Positions 59,433 to 64,000 of a DNA stretch of 64,000 nt are shown piece by piece. Within the stretch, counting starts at the first letter, position 1, and every line of letters begins with the position of its first letter. The notes under the pieces are model-generated. The model had not been told where the DNA came from and did not search any database. It saw nothing but the letters and a program-made list of their open reading frames with translations. The stretch spans positions 310,001 through 374,000 of the forward strand of contig NZ_FTNY01000002.1 in NCBI RefSeq assembly GCF_900156575.1, written 5' to 3'. This stretch comes from Chryseobacterium shigense (GTDB lineage Bacteria > Bacteroidota > Bacteroidia > Flavobacteriales > Weeksellaceae). A program made the translations under genes and the position numbers.

Positions 59433-62036
59433 ATGACATCACAAGAGATACGTCAAAAATTTTTAGATTATTTTAAAAGTAAAGACCACCTTATCGTTCC
59501 TTCAGCACCTATTGTGTTGAAAGACGACCCTACCCTTATGTTTTCCAACTCAGGAATGACGCAGTTCAAAGATTTTTTCTTAGGCTACAAAACGCCTACG
59601 GCCCCAAGAATTGCCGATACGCAGAAATGTCTTAGAGTTTCCGGAAAGCATAATGACCTGGATGATGTGGGAAGAGATACCTACCACCATACCATGTTTG
59701 AAATGTTGGGAAACTGGTCGTTTGGTGATTATTTCAAAAAAGATGCTATTGCTTTTGCCTGGGAATTACTGACTGAAGTATTCGGTGTTCCGAAAGAAAA
59801 CTTATACGTAACTATTTTCGAAGGAGATGCTTCTGAGAATCTTGAAAGAGATCAGGATGCCTACGATTTCTGGAAATCTCATATTTCTGAAGACAGAATT
59901 ATCAACGGAAACAAAAAGGATAATTTCTGGGAAATGGGAGAAAGCGGACCGTGCGGACCGTGTTCAGAAATCCATATTGACCTGAGAACCCCTGAAGAAA
60001 AAGCTAAAGTTTCAGGACTTGACCTGGTTAACAACGATCATCCGCAGGTGGTGGAAGTATGGAACCTGGTTTTCATGGAATTCAACAGAAAAGCTGACAA
60101 GTCGCTGGAAAAACTTCCTGCACAACACGTGGATACAGGAATGGGCTTCGAACGTCTTTGTATGGCACTTCAGGGCAAATCTTCCAACTATGATACTGAT
60201 GTTTTCACCCCCCTTATTGCTAAGGTTGAAGAACTTTCAGGTAAAAAATATACAGGAATTTTAGAAGACGAAAAAGATATTGCCATCCGTGTTGTGGTAG
60301 ACCACATCAGAGCAGTTTCATTTGCGATTGCAGATGGACAGCTTCCTTCCAACGGAGGGGCAGGATATGTGATCAGAAGAATTTTAAGAAGAGGAATTTC
60401 TTATTCTTACCGATTCCTGGGAATGAAGGAACCTTTCCTTTATGAATTGGTGGCTGTTCTTAAAGATCAGATGGGTGCATTTTTCCCTGAATTGGAAAAG
60501 CAAGGCAACCTGGTCACTGAAGTGATTAAAAGTGAAGAGGACTCATTCTTAAAAACCATTGAAAACGGATTGATAAGAGTTGAAAAATTAATTGAACAGA
60601 CGATTGCAGCCGGTTCAAAGGTATTGCCAAGCGAAGAAGTTTTTGAACTGTACGATACCTATGGATTCCCGGATGATCTAACGAGAATCATTGCAGAGGA
60701 AAAAGGTCTTACCATTGATGAGGCTGGATTTAAAGTTGAAATGGAAAAGCAGAAGCTTCGTTCAAAGGCTGATTCTGCTCAGAAAGTATACGACTGGGTA
60801 ACTTTAGAAACAAAACCTGAAAACTTTGTTGGGTACGATCAGATTGAATCTGAAACCTATATTACAAGATACAGAAAAGTAGAAAATAAAGACGGAGAAT
60901 TCTACCAGGTGGTATTGAGCAGTTCACCTTTCTATCCTGAAGGCGGTGGCCAGGTGGGAGACAAAGGGGTTCTTGAAAGTGCAACTGAAAGCTTTGAAGT
61001 CTTAGAAACTAAAAAGGAAAACGGACTGATCATCTCTCTGATCAACGGTCTTCCGAAAGATGCAGGCGCTGTTTTCTATGCAAAAGTAGAGGCAACCGAC
61101 AGAAAAAACTCTCAGGCGAATCACTCTGTAACTCACCTTTTGCATGAGGCATTAAGGGAGGTTTTAGGAACTCACGTTGAGCAGAAAGGTTCTTATGTAG
61201 GCCCTGACTATCTTCGTTTTGACTTCTCTCATTTCAATAAAATGACGGAGGAGGAACTGGCGTTGGTAGAAGAAAAAGTAAACCACAAGATCAAAGAGAG
61301 CATTGCTTTACAGGAATTCAGAAGTATTCCTATTCAGGAGGCTCTGGAAAAAGGAGCTATGGCTTTGTTTGGTGAAAAATATGGAGACAGCGTGAGAATG
61401 ATCCAGTTCGGAAGCTCTAAGGAACTTTGCGGTGGAACTCACGTAAAAAACACCATTGAAATCGGACATTTCAAGATTACTTCCGAAGGTTCTGCAGCAG
61501 CCGGAATCAGAAGAATTGAAGCGATTTCAGGAGATCAATCTGAGCAATATTTCAAGAATCTGGAAAATCAAATTCATGAGCTTTCTCAATTGCTGAAATC
61601 TAAAGATGTGGTAAGATCTATCGAGAAACTGATGGAAGAAAACGCTTCTTTAAAATCTGAAGTGGAAGCCCTTAAAAAAGAAAAAGCAAAAGGCGAGATT
61701 GGCGAATGGAAAAACGCTTACGAGCAAAAAGGAAACAAACAGTTATTGGTGAAGAAAACTTCTCTGGATGCTGGTTCGGTAAAAGACATCGTATTCCAGT
61801 TGAAGAAAGAAATCCCGACTTCGGTAACGATCATTCTTTCTGATGCAGACGGGAAACCAATGATCACTGTCGGAGTTTCAGACGATCTGGCAGCAGATTA
61901 TCAGGCGGGAGCTATCGTAAAAGACCTGGCAAAAGAGATTCAGGGCGGCGGCGGCGGAAATCCGGGCTTTGCAACTGCGGGAGGTAAAAATCTTGACGGT
62001 TTGGAAAATGCTTACCAAAAAGCTTTAAATCTTTAG
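59433..62036 (+). CDS. alaS: Alanyl-tRNA synthetase
   Basis: 867 residues, normal length. The class II catalytic domain carries FSNSGMTQFKDFFLG and GKHNDLDDVGRDTYHHTMFEM (as a region near 68-88); the editing domain has HxxxH in NHSVTHLLHEAL and the zinc-binding CGGTH (in ELCGGTHVKNT). The C-terminal C-Ala domain ends in a GGGGGNPGFATAGG motif. Charges tRNA-Ala and edits mischarged Ser/Gly. Alone in its transcript, with a strong terminator. Confidence 0.97.
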   Translation: MTSQEIRQKFLDYFKSKDHLIVPSAPIVLKDDPTLMFSNSGMTQFKDFFLGYKTPTAPRIADTQKCLRVSGKHNDLDDVGRDTYHHTMFEMLGNWSFGDYFKKDAIAFAWELLTEVFGVPKENLYVTIFEGDASENLERDQDAYDFWKSHISEDRIINGNKKDNFWEMGESGPCGPCSEIHIDLRTPEEKAKVSGLDLVNNDHPQVVEVWNLVFMEFNRKADKSLEKLPAQHVDTGMGFERLCMALQGKSSNYDTDVFTPLIAKVEELSGKKYTGILEDEKDIAIRVVVDHIRAVSFAIADGQLPSNGGAGYVIRRILRRGISYSYRFLGMKEPFLYELVAVLKDQMGAFFPELEKQGNLVTEVIKSEEDSFLKTIENGLIRVEKLIEQTIAAGSKVLPSEEVFELYDTYGFPDDLTRIIAEEKGLTIDEAGFKVEMEKQKLRSKADSAQKVYDWVTLETKPENFVGYDQIESETYITRYRKVENKDGEFYQVVLSSSPFYPEGGGQVGDKGVLESATESFEVLETKKENGLIISLINGLPKDAGAVFYAKVEATDRKNSQANHSVTHLLHEALREVLGTHVEQKGSYVGPDYLRFDFSHFNKMTEEELALVEEKVNHKIKESIALQEFRSIPIQEALEKGAMALFGEKYGDSVRMIQFGSSKELCGGTHVKNTIEIGHFKITSEGSAAAGIRRIEAISGDQSEQYFKNLENQIHELSQLLKSKDVVRSIEKLMEENASLKSEVEALKKEKAKGEIGEWKNAYEQKGNKQLLVKKTSLDAGSVKDIVFQLKKEIPTSVTIILSDADGKPMITVGVSDDLAADYQAGAIVKDLAKEIQGGGGGNPGFATAGGKNLDGLENAYQKALNL

Positions 62037-62065
62037 GATTAAACGTCCTTTATCATAAAAACAGT

Positions 62066-62097
62066 AAAAACTCCTGAAAATTTCAGGAGTTTTTTTT
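62066..62097 (+). terminator. Terminator of alaS
   Basis: ACTCCTGAAA / TTTCAGGAGT with an A/T centre and a T8 run. Confidence 0.88.
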
Positions 62098-62232
62098 ATT
62101 TATATCCATTCTAATTATTGATCTTATCTTAACAAACCATTACTTAAACTTAAACTATTGGTTTCGTCTCCTTAAAATACAATTCACAATAGACCTTTAG
62201 CTTTGCTACTATCGAAATCAATATAAGTAATT

Positions 62233-63714
62233 ATGAAAATTAACAAAACTATTGGAGCCCTGTTGTTTGCTTCTATGGCCATTCAGGGTTGTAATGACGA
62301 CAATACCGACCAGCAGGAAACCAATCCTGTCAATCAGAATATCAAGATTGAAAATTTTTCGCAGGAACCCGCCTTTGTTTATGGAATGCAGGGATTTGAA
62401 AATCTGAACATCACGACCCTGATCTCAAGTTCTGATGTACTTTCAGGAACTCCGAATTTTGTTTTCGCAGGACAGCCGGACGGTATGGGAATCATGAAAG
62501 ATCCTAATTCTGACGGCTATCTCATGATCACCAATCATGAAATCACTCAATCTGTTTCCAGAGTTTATCTAGATAAGACATTTAAACCTTTCAAAGGAGA
62601 ATACATCCTGAACGGAATGGGAGGTATGACAAGATTATGCTCTGCCACACTGGCTACTCCGGAAACCCACGGATTCAGCGCATTTCTTACCGCTGGTGAA
62701 TCCGGTGAAGAAAGTATGGTGCATGCTCTTAATCCATTGGCACCTGCTTCTCAGGCTTCAGATCAGACCAGAGTAAAGCCGGCTTTGGGAAAGGCTTCTA
62801 TGGAAAATGCAGTTCCTCTTCCTAAAGATATTTCAGGTGGAAAAACATACATTATGATCGGTGAAGATCAGTCTTATTCTTCTTCGCACCAATCTGCAGG
62901 ACAACTGATTATGTATGTTTCCACAACACAGGGTGACCTTGATAACGGAAAACTGTATGCTCTAAAAAGAACCAACAGCAATTATACAGAAACGGATATG
63001 GTAAAAGGCAGTTCTTACGATGTAGAATTCGTAGAAATTCCAAATGCTAAAAACCTTACGGGTGCTCAAATCAATCAGAAAAACATTGATAATAATGCCA
63101 TCCGTTTTTCAAGGGTTGAAGATGTAGATTATAGGAAAGGGGCTGGAAAAGGAAGAGAAATTTACTTTACAGCAACGGGAGAATCTTCAGATGGCGTTAC
63201 TCCAAAACCTGGACTGACAATGTGGGGAAGAGTCTACAAGCTGGTCCTTAATGAGAATAATATGCTTACCGGAAAACTGGAAGTAGCCGCGGAAGGAGAT
63301 TCTAATCCTGGTCACAACCTGATCAATCCTGATAATTTATGTGTGACTGAAAACTTTGTCTACATTCAGGAAGACGGTGACTCTTATTATACGGCAGCAG
63401 CTCACGATTCTTATATCTGGCAGCTCAACATTGCGACAAAGCAGTACAAACCATGGCTAAACATGAAACACAACAGATTAGATCCAGCCTGGCAGACCGC
63501 TTACAATCAATCCGGAACCCTTCAGAAGTTCGGTTCATGGGAATATGGAGCGATGGTAGATATTTCAGATATCATCGGAATTCCAAATACTTTTACCGTC
63601 AATATCCACTCGCATACATGGCAGAAGGATAAGTTCAAAAATGCTGACGGTGCAGGGGTAAATACGAATAAGGAAGGCGGACAGATCGTCATCATCAGAA
63701 ACGTAGAGAAATAG
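62233..63714 (+). CDS. PhoX/DUF839-type lipoprotein
   Basis: 493 residues. The signal ends in AIQGC (Cys20), followed by NDDNTD, an acidic stretch resembling the surface-lipoprotein export signal known in Bacteroidota, so it may be surface-exposed. The body matches the PhoX/DUF839 fold: YGMQGFENLNITTLISSSD, the GYLMITNHEI stretch, GGMTRLCSATL, and a long beta-propeller-like middle with DVDYRKGAGKGREIYFTATG. PhoX enzymes are calcium/iron-dependent alkaline phosphatases, but several DUF839 proteins lack proven activity, so the phosphatase call is tentative. A terminator and a second lipoprotein gene follow. Confidence 0.78.
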   Translation: MKINKTIGALLFASMAIQGCNDDNTDQQETNPVNQNIKIENFSQEPAFVYGMQGFENLNITTLISSSDVLSGTPNFVFAGQPDGMGIMKDPNSDGYLMITNHEITQSVSRVYLDKTFKPFKGEYILNGMGGMTRLCSATLATPETHGFSAFLTAGESGEESMVHALNPLAPASQASDQTRVKPALGKASMENAVPLPKDISGGKTYIMIGEDQSYSSSHQSAGQLIMYVSTTQGDLDNGKLYALKRTNSNYTETDMVKGSSYDVEFVEIPNAKNLTGAQINQKNIDNNAIRFSRVEDVDYRKGAGKGREIYFTATGESSDGVTPKPGLTMWGRVYKLVLNENNMLTGKLEVAAEGDSNPGHNLINPDNLCVTENFVYIQEDGDSYYTAAAHDSYIWQLNIATKQYKPWLNMKHNRLDPAWQTAYNQSGTLQKFGSWEYGAMVDISDIIGIPNTFTVNIHSHTWQKDKFKNADGAGVNTNKEGGQIVIIRNVEK

Positions 63715-63737
63715 TTTTAAATATCCAATAAACAGTA

Positions 63738-63771
63738 AAGTATCAGCGGGAAAATTTCCGTTGGTACTTTT
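63738..63771 (+). terminator. Terminator abutting the next start codon
   Basis: A 12-bp imperfect stem AAGTATCAGCGG / CCGTTGGTACTT (two G-T pairs) with an 8-base loop and a T run ending 2-3 bases before ATG 63774. Confidence 0.65.
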
Positions 63772-63773
63772 TC

Positions 63774-64000
63774 ATGCCTATGAAAATATTCTTCAAATAT
63801 CCGGTACTTGCAGTTTTATTCACTGTGGTTGTTCTTTTTGCTTTTTTTCAGTGTAAAACAGATAAGCACCCACCCGTCCATGAGGATTTAAGTGTTGTAA
63901 AAAATGAAATAACCAAAACCAATGCGTCATTTGAAAAACAGATCAGTGAATTGTTGCTTCTTGTCTCCAAAAATGCAGATGAAAAGACGATTCAACAGAA
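63774..64000 (+). CDS. Lipoprotein, 5' part only, function unknown
   Basis: Partial ORF running off the window end; 75 complete codons are visible. It starts MPMKIFFKYPVLAVLFTVVV, a signal ending in FAFFQC (Cys27, lipobox), then KTDKHPPVHEDLSVVKNEIT, a predicted helix. An alternative start is the second ATG at 63780. The visible part is too short to assign a family. It follows the PhoX-like gene with only a hairpin between. Confidence 0.65.
   Translation, partial: MPMKIFFKYPVLAVLFTVVVLFAFFQCKTDKHPPVHEDLSVVKNEITKTNASFEKQISELLLLVSKNADEKTIQQ

Noticed and set aside
1..64000. tRNA genes, prophage, insertion sequences or toxin-antitoxin modules
   Set aside because: No cloverleaf, transposase, integrase, capsid or recognisable toxin gene was found by reading; a tRNA scan was not possible.

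Overview
This window looks like ordinary chromosome from a Bacteroidota bacterium of the class Flavobacteriia, most like Chryseobacterium and its relatives (inference from gene content, no database search). Supporting signs are: several secreted proteins ending in a type IX secretion (T9SS) C-terminal domain, repeated TAnnTTTG promoter elements, start codons without purine-rich Shine-Dalgarno sites, a short archaeal-type prolyl-tRNA synthetase, a fused alpha/beta 2-oxoacid dehydrogenase E1, and a DnaE with a fused proofreading exonuclease. No rRNA, tRNA, CRISPR array, prophage or insertion sequence was seen.

Layout. 0.2-9.2 kb: a DUF4349-type lipoprotein, a bicupin oxalate decarboxylase-like enzyme, an acyl-CoA dehydrogenase, a long-chain acyl-CoA synthetase, a Nif3-like/coiled-coil protein pair, and a voltage-gated-type potassium channel with a zinc-ribbon tail. 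9.2-14.5 kb: two modular secreted T9SS cargo proteins. 14.8-19.5 kb: dnaE. 19.9-31.7 kb: a secreted subtilase, the E1 alpha/beta fusion, a bestrophin-like channel, an Lrp regulator divergent from a PLP-dependent sulfur amino-acid lyase, a glycosyltransferase, an rRNA methyltransferase, and a methyltransferase-ZIP transporter pair. 31.8-43.5 kb: a FadL/OmpP1-type porin with a Gly/Trp-rich lipoprotein, proS, a DUF937-OmpA protein, an NRAMP transporter, grpE-dnaJ, a delta-60 repeat T9SS protein and a DUF808 protein. 43.7-50 kb: a serine beta-lactamase-like hydrolase, a TSP3-repeat protein, a lipoprotein esterase, DedA, prfB and two small unknown genes. 50-59 kb: a FAD oxidoreductase, an unusual AAA ATPase, an alpha/beta hydrolase, an ABC transporter pair, and an ECF sigma/anti-sigma pair leading into a DUF417 (RclC-like) membrane protein and a membrane-anchored MsrAB. 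59.4-64 kb: alaS, a PhoX/DUF839 lipoprotein and the start of another lipoprotein that runs off the end.

The most coherent multi-gene unit is the minus-strand run 58726-56241: ECF sigma factor, HxxxCxxC anti-sigma-like protein, DUF417 protein and methionine sulfoxide reductase AB, which reads as an envelope oxidative (perhaps reactive-chlorine) stress module. Other points of interest are changes at family-defining sites: a DnaJ lacking two of four zinc motifs, a DnaE with a fused exonuclease and a decayed PHP metal site, a AAA ATPase with Ile in place of the Walker A Thr/Ser and an IF2-N-like head, and an oxalate decarboxylase-like protein with an altered lid motif. The 0.7-kb gap before alaS holds nested inverted repeats. 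I saw nothing that is clearly a wholly new defence or mobile system.
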